From: Glandiceps talaboti
Lineage: Eukaryota; Hemichordata; Enteropneusta; Spengelidae
Length of the DNA: 64,000 bases
Direction of reading: 5' to 3'
NCBI RefSeq assembly: GCF_964340395.1
Contig: NC_135558.1
Location: 18,115,771 to 18,179,770, forward strand
Shown: piece by piece, positions 42,990 to 56,700 of the stretch
Layout: each line of letters begins with the position of its first letter
Numbering within the stretch: position 1 is the first letter of the stretch
Position numbers and translations under genes: made by a program
Notes under the pieces: generated by a model
Seen by the model: only the letters and a program-made list of their open reading frames with translations
Databases searched by the model: none
Told to the model about the DNA's origin: nothing

Positions 42990-45900
42990 TCAAAGGGTAT
43001 GCTCATTAGCCAATTTTTTCGCACTATCGTCTTTCTCTTTCCTTGCCCGTTTTCCTCTCATTACAGCTTCTTTGAACAGTTTACAATAGAGTTCCACTGC
43101 CTCTGGAGTATCGTCATTCCCTGGAACCGGATACGTTATCAAGTTTGGGTTACTGTTGCTATCTACAATCCCGATGGTCGGAATATTCATCTTGGCAGAA
43201 TCTCGCACCGCTGTATGTTCCTGGAACACGTTAGTCTGTGTGCTCAACAGAATCACTAGATGAGGCAGTTTGGTTTCTGGACCATACTGCAGAAGGGCGT
43301 TTGTGAAACATCCACCCTGCCAGTAACGAGTGTGTGCGTACTCGCCACACTCAATCGCAGTCTTTTCTACGAGATGCGTATACTGTAAGGACCGATTCAC
43401 GAACAGTATAATCCCTTTCCTGTAGGCGATATGTGCGGTCACATTCAAGGCAAGTTGAAGGTGCTCCACAGTTTGATCAAGGTCAAGTATACACATTTTT
43501 TGTCGCACGCCAAAGATGTACTTTTTCATGTGACGATTCAGCACTCCTAATTTGTGTCCTAAATGAACTTTGGCATTAAATAAATCCTCCATTGTGAACA
43601 TGTCAGCGACGTTGAAGTAATCGGGGTGATGTAATGGATCCTCAATTTTCATCTCCTGATTCTGATTACCTACGAGAACAAAATTGCATTAACGTTAATC
43701 TTCAACTATTGCTACCACACACTGAGTTAGAACATCAATAAATTAATAAGGATAATAATGAATGAACATCTATCATGGAGTGAACAAGACTGACAGTTTG
43801 CAGTCGAAAGTTCTCTGCTTATCAACAGCGCCCTCTATCATGGAATGAAAAAGACTTTGCAGTTGAAAACTCTCAGCTTATCAACAGCGCCCTCTATCAT
43901 AGTGTGAACAAGACTGTTCAGCGGTGAAAGCTTATCAAAAGTATGTTGTGTGCTTTGGTTAAAAATTTTGTACTCATAATACAGCTAATTTTTTGTTTGC
44001 TGACATCTAGTCAACAAACCAGGGGTGACAGTCAGCTATCACCATGACAACCATCACACACTGTGTCATCGTTATCACTCACTATTTCAATCAGTCAAGA
44101 TCACTATCACAAATGCCAGTCGACACTTTCATCATGACAACCAGGATTCCTTTGATGGAACCACACGTTGATAAGACAAACATGATTCATGAACCTACTG
44201 TATGTTAATATACAACACCTTCTGTAAGGGAAGGTTATATTTTAGGGATGAAAATTCAAATTTGTTGTCGTCATCACTGTCATTCTCGCCATCACAATCG
44301 CTATAATTACAGTCAAAACACTTAAATGGTCATATAAAATTTGCATATTTAACCAAAATAGATTTTTTTCACATTTGATATTTGTCTTGTTTTCTCAAGC
44401 AGACAAATGATATTTTTGACTTAATTTGATATTTTTCTCTAATACAGTCAAACCTGTGTATAGTGGTCAGCCAAGGGACTAACAAAATCTGGCCACTATA
44501 GAGAGGTGGCCTTTCTGTACAGGGTTGGTTGTTTTTGTAATCAGGTGGCCAAAACATTTAGAAGTTAAGAGAAGTGGGGACACAAACTAAATACAACATA
44601 ATATTAAGGGTTTAAAAACTAATTATTTAATCTCACATCAAAAATACATGTACATGTATTTACAATTCAATGACAACTCTGCTTTGCATACATTCTAGAA
44701 GTAATTTTGCAGTTTCTGTGAAAAATATCAATCATGAATAGTCTAGTCCAATTACAAATTTATGTAACACAGTTTTTCGTCTTTCAAATCTTTCTTTTAC
44801 GATCACCTGGTGCGTTGCTTTCGAACTCCTCCAAAAATTCAGACTTGCGTTTCTTTATGATCAGTATCTGGGTACGCCCATCACCATACTTCTCAGCCAG
44901 TTTGCGTGAGCCAACAGAACAACCACTCGCTTTGTACAGACTGATAATCTCGACCTTTTCGTTCAAAGTCAACGTCTTCCGAACAGCCTTCGCCATGATT
45001 TCGATGATAAATGGTAAATAATGCTGCGATACAATTTGTTACGACGTGATAGCTACGATGCAAAAGCATAGAATGGTACATGTACGAAGCTCTCGCTCCG
45101 AAACACAGTTGCCGCCATTGATGTTTTGTTTACGTTCACGCACAGAGGGACTGTGGTTCACGTGTTACGTGATGACGCACTTTGACCTACGACCTGTCAA
45201 CTGTACTTCGATGTTTCTATATACGGTAAAGTTTCTGACTCCTTTCGGCACTGCAGCAAGTGTTAAACGGGTATCATTGACATTACTGTGGGTCTATTGG
45301 CGGTACGGTCACCCTGTTTGATGTTACCGGGTGATGCCCACAGTGTGGCCATAGTGAATAACATGAACGAACTACGTCATTGTCTTGTTTCCGTAGTGCA
45401 GTGCCTATTGTTAACCAAAGACGGTGTGTGTTTTCACACCGATACGGCGATAAAACAAAACATCTGACAACCTCTGACGACTTTCTATTTCAATTGAGAG
45501 TTTCAACTCAAAGATACCGACCGTTATACACGGTATAATTACCAAATTGGGCCGGTAATAGGTGGCCGCTGACCGTGTTAAAGAGGTGGTTGTTCTATCA
45601 AGTGTCATTAACATGTAAAATTGCATGGGACTGCCACAAAGTGACCGCTTAGAGAAGGTGGCCGCTCTGTCAGGGTGACCGCTAAGACAGGTTTGACTGT
45701 ACTACAGTAAAAGGCCAAAATAAAACCTGTGATGAATGACAATACTGATAATGATACCGTTCATCAATACAACTTAATTTTAAGGACCAAATTTCACATT
45801 CCGAAAACCCACTCCCAATCCTTCAGATACAGGGCATGCATCGTTGCAAATAGTTCATCAATATAATGTCTTCTGCATTCTCCCACTCCTCTCGGTGTTC

Positions 45901-47693
45901 AATATTGTTGCATAATTTTTTGTATCTGTCACGTATATTTGTATTTTAAATTTGTATTTGTTATATTTTGCAATTGCATGAAAACCCATATAGTGGATGC
46001 ATTGCCGTTTATAAATAATAATAAATAATAAATAATTACATTAAAAAAATGATGCAATAGTGAAAAGTTGATAGCAATACTAAACTCTGTGGAAGCTACA
46101 TTTGTGTATATATATATTATAATACTTGCCAATATCTGTTTTGAGTTCTGGTTTCTCTGCTGCAGAGACCGAGTAGCACATTTTCTGTAGTGTGGGAGCA
46201 ATCACCCTACCAGTACAATAGCGCATCATGTTCTGATTGTGTAGAACACCTAGGAAATAAACAGAAGGATAATATTAATACTACAGGGTTTGACTTCATT
46301 ATGGTTATTATATGTATACAAGCTATATGTAAATCATACATTAGTAATTTTGTCCTGTCTTTTTATCCCCCCCCCCCACCCCCCGTTATCAAGGTTCCCA
46401 AGACATTTACAAAAACACCCTTTTAATAGCTTCTCATTGTAGAATGACTCAAAGTACAAGAAAACAGTAAGAATTAAAGTCATACTGGTATCTTATTTTC
46501 ATCTGTGTGCACAAACTATTCTAGGTCATCTATTCCACCCAGATTGTATTACCTGGCTGTGATATCATCATACACTATACTAAATGCACTGTATTAATGT
46601 GTAATATAAGTCTCTGTACATGTATTTCCAACATGCTGTGCAAAATGTTATTAATCCAATTAATTTGTGGACTCCCCCCCCCCCCCCCATTTGTAACATA
46701 CTAACAGGTTCTGTTATCCATTGTCTGATGTCTGAAGTTGTAACACAGAATTATACACAGCAAAGCATCAACATACATGTATACAAGTATGATGTTTACT
46801 CTGTGCATTGTATGGTTAGTATTTTGCCTTTGCTTCTACAAAATTTACTAACTGAAGTAGGAGGAATATTAGTTTGATGCTATCTGTGGACTAGAATGTT
46901 AAGATCCCACTTGATACGACTTGATGCCACGGGTTGCATTTAGACTAGAGGAATCTATACATTACATGATGTATGATGTACATAGAACTTACATGTACAT
47001 TTTATGTAGATGGACATTGTCCAAATATATTTCAACTAGGATGTGGATTAACAATAACACAGATTAATAATTTATATATATATATGAACATATGTGTGTG
47101 TGTGTTGAGTTAATGAGAAGTACATACCGGTAATACATTTTTGATAGCAGATCAATGCCATTCAAATTATTACTACTACCACCTTGGAGGAATTATACTG
47201 ACAGTATAATTCCTCCAAGCTACCACGGAAGTATAACCCACCATGATACTACCAATTGCAATGACCAATGTACCCTGCTTGTCAATTGAATTTTTATTTA
47301 TATTATTACTATAATCAATATTTAAATGTACATGGATGTTAACTGTGCACAATTGTTTTGGTTGAAATGTAGTTCCAAATAGTCAGAGTTATGTCAGGGT
47401 TTCCTGCAGGATTACGTACTAAATTTACATGGCGTGGTAACATTTTACTCGACTTGTTATCAAAATCATTTCAAGCACGTTGCCCATGCACAGGGCATGC
47501 AGGGGTCCGAATGAAGATCACGTTTGACGGTTTCACATGTATTTGCCGTGTTATCCTCGGTTTTGTGGCGTTCAGATGCATGACATTACCGAAAGACAGA
47601 TGTTCACTCACCAGAAGTGTGGACACTTTCAATATAACGTGAAAAGATAAGGAATTTCGACGACGGACGTAATCTCAACATGGTCGTCGCCAT
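42990..47693 (-). CDS. MRPS2: Mitochondrial small-subunit ribosomal protein uS2m (MRPS2)
   Basis: This is a structural protein of the mitochondrial ribosome small subunit, in the matrix. I rebuilt three minus-strand exons: 47,693-47,612, 46,249-46,130 and 43,669-42,990, both junctions in phase 1, giving 293 residues, close to the usual animal length. Residues 1 to about 50 are rich in Arg, Ser and hydrophobic residues (MATTMLRLRPSSKFLIFSR), as in a mitochondrial presequence. The S2 fold follows, with KVHLGHKLG near residue 101, AYRKGIILFVNR near 149, and the S2 signature IVDSNSNPNLITYPVPGND near 235. The start has a good context (ACAAAATGG). Intron 1 is GT-AG. Intron 2 has a GCAAGT donor, a standard GC-AG form. 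Intron 2 hosts a Tigger-like element. The gene is head-to-head with the laminin-G gene at 48,102. Confidence 0.95.
43771..43940. repeat. Three tandem copies of a 59-65 bp repeat
   Basis: Copies start at 43,771, 43,836 and 43,895. Each begins TATCATGGAGTGAACAAGAC or a variant. The first two contain TTATCAACAGCGCCCTC and the third is truncated. They lie in intron 2 of MRPS2, about 100 bp from the exon 3 acceptor. Confidence 0.8.
44445..45699 (-). mobile_element. Tigger/pogo-like DNA transposon, internally deleted
   Basis: A 1,255-bp element flanked by TA on both sides, as expected of Tc1/mariner-pogo insertions. The terminal inverted repeats start CAGTCAAACCTGT at the left and end ACAGGTTTGACTG at the right. 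Subterminal sequences related to GTGGCCGCT are repeated. The element retains only the N-terminal part of a transposase on the minus strand (44,784-44,996). The catalytic DDE domain is absent, so it can at most be mobilised by another source. It sits in intron 2 of MRPS2 in the same orientation as the gene. Confidence 0.88.
44784..44996 (-). pseudogene. Transposase remnant: CENP-B-type N-terminal HTH domain
   Basis: Seventy residues: LTLNEKVEIISLYKASGCS, then SRKLAEKYGDGRTQILIIKKRK, the helix-turn-helix DNA-binding domain of Tigger/pogo transposases and CENP-B. The frame ends 60-70 residues in, where a second DNA-binding domain and the DDE nuclease would normally follow. It could be a leftover or a bare DNA-binding peptide. 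Host use is unsupported. Confidence 0.82.
47183..47219. repeat. Perfect 16-bp palindrome flanked by 7-bp direct repeats
   Basis: CTTGGAGGAATTATAC is followed by a 5-nt loop and its exact complement. CTACCAC lies immediately on both sides. The site is in intron 1 of MRPS2. It may be a minimal foldback insertion with its target duplication. Confidence 0.7.
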
Positions 47694-48101
47694 TTTGTCT
47701 TCTTCCGGGAAAGACCGACGATTTACGATGATTGCCGAGCTTGAAAATTGCCGCCCATGAACTTTCAAACGTACCTTATCGTAGTATAGCAACTATTTAG
47801 GACTAGATTTACACCTTTCTTGCCGAGTATTTGAGTACCAGTATCTAACATACACTAATTTTAGATTGTACTTGACAAGACAGCAAATGTGACCCCTAAT
47901 TTTGACCTACCCACCTGTGTCACGTGACTTATTGTGACTATAATTGAACGACCGATATCAAACTGATCGACTCAAAGAGAAAGGGGTCAGGGGCTCTCAA
48001 GTCAAAACAATCTTCAAGATGTTGTACCATTCGTCATGACTGGAAAGGAGCAGATGCAGACTTGTGAACTTTGAGAAAGAACTTTAAGAAACTTTAGCAA
48101 A
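47694..48101. promoter_or_regulatory. Divergent promoter region between MRPS2 and the laminin-G gene
   Basis: Only 408 bp separate the two start codons, which point away from each other. The interval holds a 10-bp palindrome GTCACGTGAC (47,919-47,928) containing the E-box CACGTG, a site type common in promoters of housekeeping and mitochondrial genes, and no obvious TATA box. Shared regulation is inferred from the layout only. Confidence 0.6.
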
Positions 48102-50742
48102 ATGTTGTTTCTTTGGGTTATAACTGTCTTTGCTACAGGTAAGTCGATCGTACGTGGTATTCCAATCATTTGCCCCTAGCTTAGATGATTTAAATTTACG
48201 GTAGTCCAGTTTAGTAACATCGTAACTTTCGTATCGTAACGAAAGTAGTTTTGTCCTGAATCGATAGTTTTCAGTTTGAAAAGTTCATTAACAGCAAGTT
48301 GTGAACAGGGTGTGAAGTTTTTTCCGCCTAGCGTAAATCCGTTATCTCCATTGAGGATTTGTGAATATTAGCTAACGTAGCGGAGTTGTTAAACAATAAC
48401 ACCGCAGTGACGGGTAATCAAAACTTGTTGTTACTTTAATTGGTCAAGACAGGAAGTCGTGACTAAAACGTAAAGATTCCAACATCGCAGTGGTATGAGT
48501 AATCTATAATGAACGGCAGGTACATACGGTACAGCTTATACAGGTGGGAATAATATGCGGAGTTCCTCGCATTCCGTGAACATGGGCGTGAACAGTAGGC
48601 GATCCGTGCGTGGAACGGAATAAATGTGGTAAACAAAAAGTCGCGTGTTGCTGCAGTACAGTTGTAATAATACTCCTATGTTTTGTATTACAGTAGTATA
48701 TTGTGTTCTTACTACGAGTTTCACAAACGGTAGCTGAAAAGTCACATGTTTTCTTTCAGTGTGACACGGTATCATTTCGCTATTGTGTGAAATTTAATAA
48801 ACCCAGGCTTAAATAATTAAGTTCGGACCATCGAAATTTCCAATATGCTTATAATGGCTGTACAACTTACTACAAACGACATTACCATAGATTCAAAATA
48901 ACTAAAACATACAGAAGCAAATACGTCGATGTGAAAAAAACTGAATTAAATATCATACGATATGATCTAAATTAGTAAATTTTTGATGGAAATATAAACA
49001 CTAAGGAATATAGTCATACAGGTTGGCAGTATACAGTATATGGGAAAGATTACTAGTGGAGGATAAATAGGATAAAATAAACACAATGTTTTCACTTTTA
49101 ATATATCTAGAAAGTTTGCCAGTGCAATATTCATCATGACATGACAATCATAAGTTCTATACAATGTCACAAAATTTCAAATGATTAGTGAAATTTAGTA
49201 AATTTTGAAATTGTCAGGAAAATTTATGATTTTCAGCAATGAAGGATGACCAACATATATATTTAAGCAATAAATAATACAATGTAAATTTATAATAATA
49301 TATGATATGGTAGTTGAAATATTTTCAAATATATGAAATTGTCCAGACTAAAAATTAATTATTAATTCAATGTATGTGTTTGTATCTCATTGTCTGTGAG
49401 TCACAATTCAAGTATTATTAGATATATTGTAAAGGTTAGTGTGTCATTGTGTATTTCAAAGGGTTTAATCAGAGATCCTAGATCTTTGGTTTAATCTAGA
49501 CACGCTTTCAAGAAACGTGTGTGGTCCATAATTAAAAGACGAGCTTGATAAACTTGATTGACATGGCCTAGTTCAAAAAATGAAATGTTAGTTATGATTT
49601 CATATCTGATAGAGATGTGATGAATAAGTCCTTATATTGTAATGTTATGTGAACCTATTTAAATTTAAAATCGACATGAAAATTTTATTTATTTATATTT
49701 TCTTGACAACTGTGTATAAATTGAACATTGCATTTCATTTGTTTCAGATGTGAACAATTTACTGTGTTACGTTCTCTATCATATCCATCCATTTACTTTT
49801 TAAAATTAAATGAAATACAAAAAAATGTTTTGATATGAGATGGTTTAAAGAACCTTGCTAAGATAAAATATGACTCATGACCATACATGTACATGTAATA
49901 TCAATTTAATGTTAACTTGGAGAATATATCAAAACTTATTTTGATCAAAATCTTTATATTTCAATATTGTAGGACATAGTTATATTATTTGAGGTCAAAG
50001 GTCACTACACTACTAAGATTTGGTATCAAAATGTATGTTTACATGATGTATGTCCATGTACTTGTATTTGACCTGTATTAGGAATGTTTATTTGTGATCT
50101 GCAAATAACTTGGTCTTCATTTCACTGTAATTGAATGTCAAATTTTTGTCAGTCTTTACAAATAATATGTTGATATCAGTTCCGAATGCAATAACCATGT
50201 ACAGGCATTTGTATCAGATAAATAAAATAGTTTGTAGACATCTTATCTTGTATTTTATAGATACTCCTGTACATTTTGTTGTACAGACAATATCATGTTG
50301 CTATTAAATGCCTGTTCACATCAAGTATGTTTCTTATTATAGCATTTTGTTTCTAAGATTCAATGTCCAAAATTATATATAATCTGGTATGGTTTGGGTA
50401 CAATAGGTCAGGTTCAACTTTTGATGAAGTCCAGAGACTTGGCTATTTGACTTGACATACTAGTTTGATAGTATAGCAGAGACTTGGCTCGACATACTGG
50501 CTTGACAGTATGCTGAGATGTAAGTGACAAAAGAGAACTCCTTGGGCAAGCAGTCTCACGGTTAAAAGGAGTACCCTCTTTAAATAAGTTAAGTTAAGTA
50601 AGTGAGTGAGTGAGTGAGTGAGTGAGTGAGTGAGTGAGTGAGTGAGTGAGTGAGTGAGTGAGTAAGTACATGTAAGTAAGTACATGTAAGTAAGTAAGTG
50701 AGTGAGTGAGTGAGTGAGTGAGTGAGTAAGTAAGTAAGTACA

Positions 50743-50789
<47 letters not shown>

Positions 50790-53700
50790 TAAATGATAAT
50801 TTTAAAACTAGATAACCAAGTCTTGGGGCTACTTTTGATGTAATTGAATTATTTCAAACAAACATTTTTTTAATTTAATTTTCATTTTTTTATTTTTTCA
50901 TTTCAAATTTTGATGTTGATTAGTCAAAATAGACTTATACTTTTATCATACAAATAAATATATCTGGTGGAAGCCATACAGAGTGATCCTGTACGTACTA
51001 TCAGTATAGTCTATTACCATTAGGTTTGGTAGTAGTAATCATAGAATTAAATGACCCAAAAATGATTGATTGATTGTGTGTATGGATGGAAAATGTCTCA
51101 TTATTTTTCAAAATGACATTGAACATGCATAGATAAAGAATTAAGTAAAGTAAGACTAAATATTTGTTTTCAGAAAACCTCTGTAAATATTACCATAATG
51201 TACATGTATTTTTATATTTGTATGCTGAAGCCCATAGATATAATGTACTTCTGATTTCAAGTGGAAAATTGTGTTTGGATGTAAACAAATATCCCTCAAG
51301 CTATTTGTTGAAGGATTGTATACATGTAGTTTCAATGTGATATTTGTGTATGCATACAGCGCTTGTTAGTTGTTGTTACATAACACAAATACATTTTGAT
51401 ATGACTGTATTGTAATATTGATATCCACACTAGCAAAAAAAGTTATTCCTATGGCCTTCATTTACCTATATTCATATTTAAAATAGGTGAATGCAGACAT
51501 AATGTGGTGAAACAGTAAGATAGCCGGATTTTATGTTAACTGATCAAAGGCCTCTGTAGGTATTTGATTTGAACTTTTGTTATTTTTGTCGCCAGAATAT
51601 ATAGTGAGAGTTAAGGACAGTAGGCAGGTTATTAAGGACTTTATATTCTGGAATTGAAGGTCTTCTAAGGCAGAAGGAGGAACAAATAATATTCTACCTT
51701 TCAAACATTGGAACCAAAAGGAATTTTAAGATAAATAATTCCATTCACAGGGCTTGAAATTAGCTTTTATTCCTTTGGTAGTCCCACTGACCTACCAATT
51801 TCAGAAAGTGGTAGCCCATGGATGGTGACCAATAGTCCCATATACGATATCCTGAACTAAAAACAGAGTTCCTCTTTGGAAATATGTGTGTTAATATTTA
51901 CAAGTCTATAAATCTATCATCCTTTACAGCATTGCGTAATCAGTGGTAGCTGAAGTGGGCTACTAGCTGCAACTTATGGTAGCCCCATGTCTGTGGACAC
52001 AGGACAACTGTTAATTTCAAGCCATGATTCATTCCTGATCATCTAGGTGGTTCTGGTCCATTTCATTGTCTTAATAAATCACTAGTCTCTTTACAGCAAC
52101 ACTTGACTTCATGTTTTGTTCCATCAGCACAACAGTGTGGTCTGGCTTTCAAGAAATATCCATTTTGGAACGAAGTGATTCTTATTACATTGTGCATACT
52201 AACTGTGCTATATTGTTTTGTTCTTCGACAGTCTATTCAAATTCATTATATTTATCACACACAATTTAAGGGCTTGACAGCAGAGTTCATCCCAAAATTT
52301 TTCAACTTTTTTGAACTATGTAACTTTTATTAAGTGGCCATATGGATGAGGATTGGGTATTTATTGTGGCATTTTGATTTATAAAACAGTTTTATTTTGG
52401 CTTCCTACTTGAAATATCAATGTGAAACAACATTGTCCAAGTCCATGTTTGTAACTCAAGACATTGCAAAAAGCTAAAAAGTGTGTAAAAAAGTTTGTTA
52501 TTTTACGTACAGTAACAAAGACTTAACACATTTATCAATCTTTTGCAATGTATTGACTTACAAACATGAACTTGGCATATGAACTAGAACTTTGTGTTGT
52601 TGAGGATATCATTTGTACTGCAGGGTAGTAAAACACCAGATGAATAAAAAACTTTTAATAATTTAGAATTCAAATAATTCAGATGAAAGTATGCAATGTA
52701 CATGTACATGTATGTATACTTAGAAAAGTTACATTGTAATATAAATCAAATCATCCTGGTGAGTAGCATTGATATGATTTGCCACATGTCATTAGCTCAA
52801 CCAATAAATTATATAACCCAGTAACAAGACACGTCTGTGGTGTAAAACAGCGACTACTTTCATTTTTTTGCTTTTTTTTTATAATTCTTTTTACAGTCAA
52901 AAATATTACCTTATTTGATAAATTATTTGATAAGTAAAAAAAAATACATTCTTGAAAATTAAATTGTAACTATTACTGTAAAAAAATGAATTAAAATTAT
53001 TTGGTGAATAGAAATTTTTTCCTTCAGACATTTCAGCTAGAATTTTACTAAGTTAGATTTGGCAAGTTAGATTTTCTGACAACTAACATTTGAAGCGTAT
53101 ATTTTTATTTTCATTTATCAATCTTCTTACCTCACTTTGGTTTATTTTGTTCCTGTATATGTTTTTACTTGTCTTTGTTAGTAGTGTATGTATTTTAATT
53201 TTTTGTTAGTGCTGCTACTAACAATCTTCGTGAGCCCCAGATACAAAAGGGATGCAATAGATAAACTAAGTGACTACACATACATGCGTGTTTGCTAATC
53301 ACAGACTGGCTATGATAATGTTGATGTGGAAATTCTCAGGACACCAGCACCAAATACTTGTTTTTGCCATCTTGGCAGTCCAAGCATGAAAGCCTGAGGG
53401 TGTATGACAACTTAAAATGCAGCCGTGGCTACTTAGAAGTGTAAACCAAAATCTCAAATTACTTTCATTGTCTGAATTTTATGTTTTAACCAAACTGATG
53501 TTTGTAATATTTGATATCGTTAAAACGTTATCATTACACACATGAAAAATAAATAATGATGATATGAATTATATGTCGACAAAAAATAGTTACTTTATAG
53601 AATGTAAGGAGTTGATATGTTTTGTTGATTGCTGAAACAAAACAGTCTTTAGTCTGTAAGGTATGTCGTGACGGGGCACCCTCACACATTGGTCAAACCC

Positions 53701-56700
53701 TCCGGAGGAGGGCGGTGAGGGCGGAACAGCATGGCACGACGTATCTTACAGACTAATAAGCAGCCTTATTCCCACTTCTGTAATTTTTGATAACAACAGC
53801 AATTATAGAGAAAAAGCAAACTCAAAAATGGTTGACTGGGAAAGTTAGCAGCAGCAACAAACAAGATGTTTGCATTTCAAAGACATGTTTCTGTTGTCCT
53901 GGCAGTCCAACCATGAAAGCCTCAAGGTCTGACAACTTAAAAATGCAGTTGTGATTTCTCAAGTCAGAAACTACAGTTTCACTACCAAAGCTACCAGTTG
54001 CTTTCATTGTCTGATTTCCTTATATCAATTTTAGTAATTGTTCTCTTTGTATGTAAATACATAATGTATCTGATATTATTCATTGAAATTATATGAAATA
54101 TAAATCATAAAAATTATTACAAGATACACAACATGTGCATGTAAACAGTTGTTTTATGAAAACTTTAATATATTTGAAAACATTCTGCAGTATGAGAACA
54201 AAACAGCCCAAAGTTATCACTTTATTAGTTTATTACATGGTTGATAGTAATATGGATATATACAATAACTCATTGTTGGTTGCAAAAATTAACAACTGCA
54301 AATAGACATCAAATATTTGCATTTTTTGTTGTTGTAGCAGTTCAAGCATGTATTACCTTTGGGTATTCAACTAAAATATGTGTGGTTATTATCAGTCTGA
54401 AGTATTAAATTCAAATTCCACTTCGATAAGTTTCAATCCTGAGCAGTGTGCACCAGGCCTCTAATGATAGTCAGTTTTTATAGTTGTGGGTCAGTATGAC
54501 AAAAACTGGCATTTTTTTGTGAGTCACCACATAGTAAGAGATAGGGGAACATCAAATATTGGTGCATCACTAGAAATTGTGTGCGTCAGTGGCACATCAA
54601 ATTGGCTTAGCGGGTACACTGATCCTGCAGTCATATCACCAAGACTACTCGTGTACACTATGGTTGGTATCCCCATTCACTGTTGAAAACACTCCATGGT
54701 TGACCTGCACAAAAACGACCACAAGTGCTTCCTAAACAAGTATGTCACACTTCAGCAAACAGTACCAGTGTTCAAGTAGTTTGATAATAACACTTCACAG
54801 TCTGGAACAAATTCAGTTCTCTATGAACCAAGAGATTGGTTGCTATAAGACTATCTGAGAGTTGGTCATTTCGACACAAGAATAGCTCAAATGAGAAAAT
54901 TATGTGGACATGAAGTGATTGATTAAATTATTAACTCTTAATTCTGAAGAAGGTGGTACTTAAAACTGAAAGGTTTGCTGCAAAAGTGGTTGTGGGTGAA
55001 TTTGATCAACGAATGGCCCCAGCCTGCCAAGTATATGCATCTTTGCAATCGACAGTGGATTTGACATTATTCCGAAAGACAGTAGAGGGAGATGTTTTGA
55101 AATTCCACAATCATCACTGCAAACTATAATTTCTAAATTTAACGATGAAAGGAAGAAATATTTACTTAGTCTTATTGTTTAGAGGCTGTCTGTAGCCTAG
55201 AATGTCTTCTCGTGGGTTGAAGAGAGATCTTGATATTTGAACCCATGGATAGCCCCTAGACTAGGAGTAAATTATTTTGGCTATGTAGATTAAATGAATG
55301 GTTGTCAAGAAGTTACTTATACTTTAAACAGAAGTTTTCAATGCTATAGGGCATTCTAAAACTGTTATGCCAATTTTGCATCAAGCACCAGCTGAAAACA
55401 AGTAAATTCTTTAGGCTAGAAGTAGTTGTCAAGAAAGCAGTACTCTGAACTTACGACATACATGTATGTTTCTATGGGACATTCTGAGCTGCAGGCAGCT
55501 GGAGGAAATGACTCAAAACAAGTAAACTCTTCAAGCTAGAAGTTGCTAAGTTGACAAGAAAGCATGAAGTACTCTGAGTCTAAATTGAAAGAGTCACAGC
55601 TGCAGGACATCCATTCTTTTCTATATCCTAAATGTATGTGAGGACCAAGAAGTGACCCCCTAACTGGCAGATAATCCCGTTAATAAGCTCATCTACTTAG
55701 TTACAAGCATTAACATACCTTTGTATCCAATTTTGAAATCAAATACAAATGTATATATAATATAACATACATAGCTCTAAGGTTTGGATTTGACATTTTC
55801 TTTCCCTACACCATATACTAGCTACATGTAGCCCAGAGACTTCACTATCTGGCCTGACGGTGTTTGTCAGTATCAGTATGTCAAGTCAGAAAGCCATGCG
55901 TATGCAAGACTTTGTCCCTACACCATATATACATACTACATATATTGTGATACACGAGATTTTGGTACAATTCGCGACATATAGCACGAGCCGAATGGCG
56001 AGTGCTATATGGAGCGAATTGTACCAAATTCGAGTGTATACCCGCCTTCGGCGGGAGTTATTGCTATTATATTATATCAAAATGTGTGTATATTTCTTCT
56101 AAATGTGATTCTGTGGTTATTTATATGCCCGAAAAGGCGAATTCGCACGTACAGAAAAAGATCGTCGGTAATAGATCGTCGGGAACGAGCATATTTTAAT
56201 GCGTGGATACGATCATGTAGCCCCCACACACACTGCATGAACACAACCATACACTGCATTGCAATGCATTGCATTACATTGATAAATTACTTTATTTACA
56301 TCATATAAATGCATAACGAAAACGCGTTGAAAACTAGCAACAAAGAAAAGGGGGCAAGAGGTCAAAGAAAGTAACAATTTTGTTTGGATATTTTCATAAG
56401 AACAATACAATCTTGTACACTGCTAAAAATAGATGTCTCGGCGTTGAATCGGAGAAAGCGCGAGACAGTAAATCAGAGACGCGACGTTACACAGTCTACT
56501 TTAATTTAATGGGTAACAAATTGAACATTGACCGAACCTGAAAATGTACAGTTTCGAAATAATCCTGACGCACCTTGACTGATGGTTAAAAGTTGAATCG
56601 GTGTTGCTTGATTCAACGCGTAACGAGAGTAGGACGCTGAGACGGCTCGTTGCATGGGGAGAACTTGTACCTTATCAGTGATGTTGAAGCCACTGATCGA

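Noticed and set aside
52103-52333. 76-codon frame with a membrane-like stretch after a CTTTACAG motif
   Set aside because: No donor, no family resemblance, and it is inside the 12-kb intron between two exons that join in phase without it.
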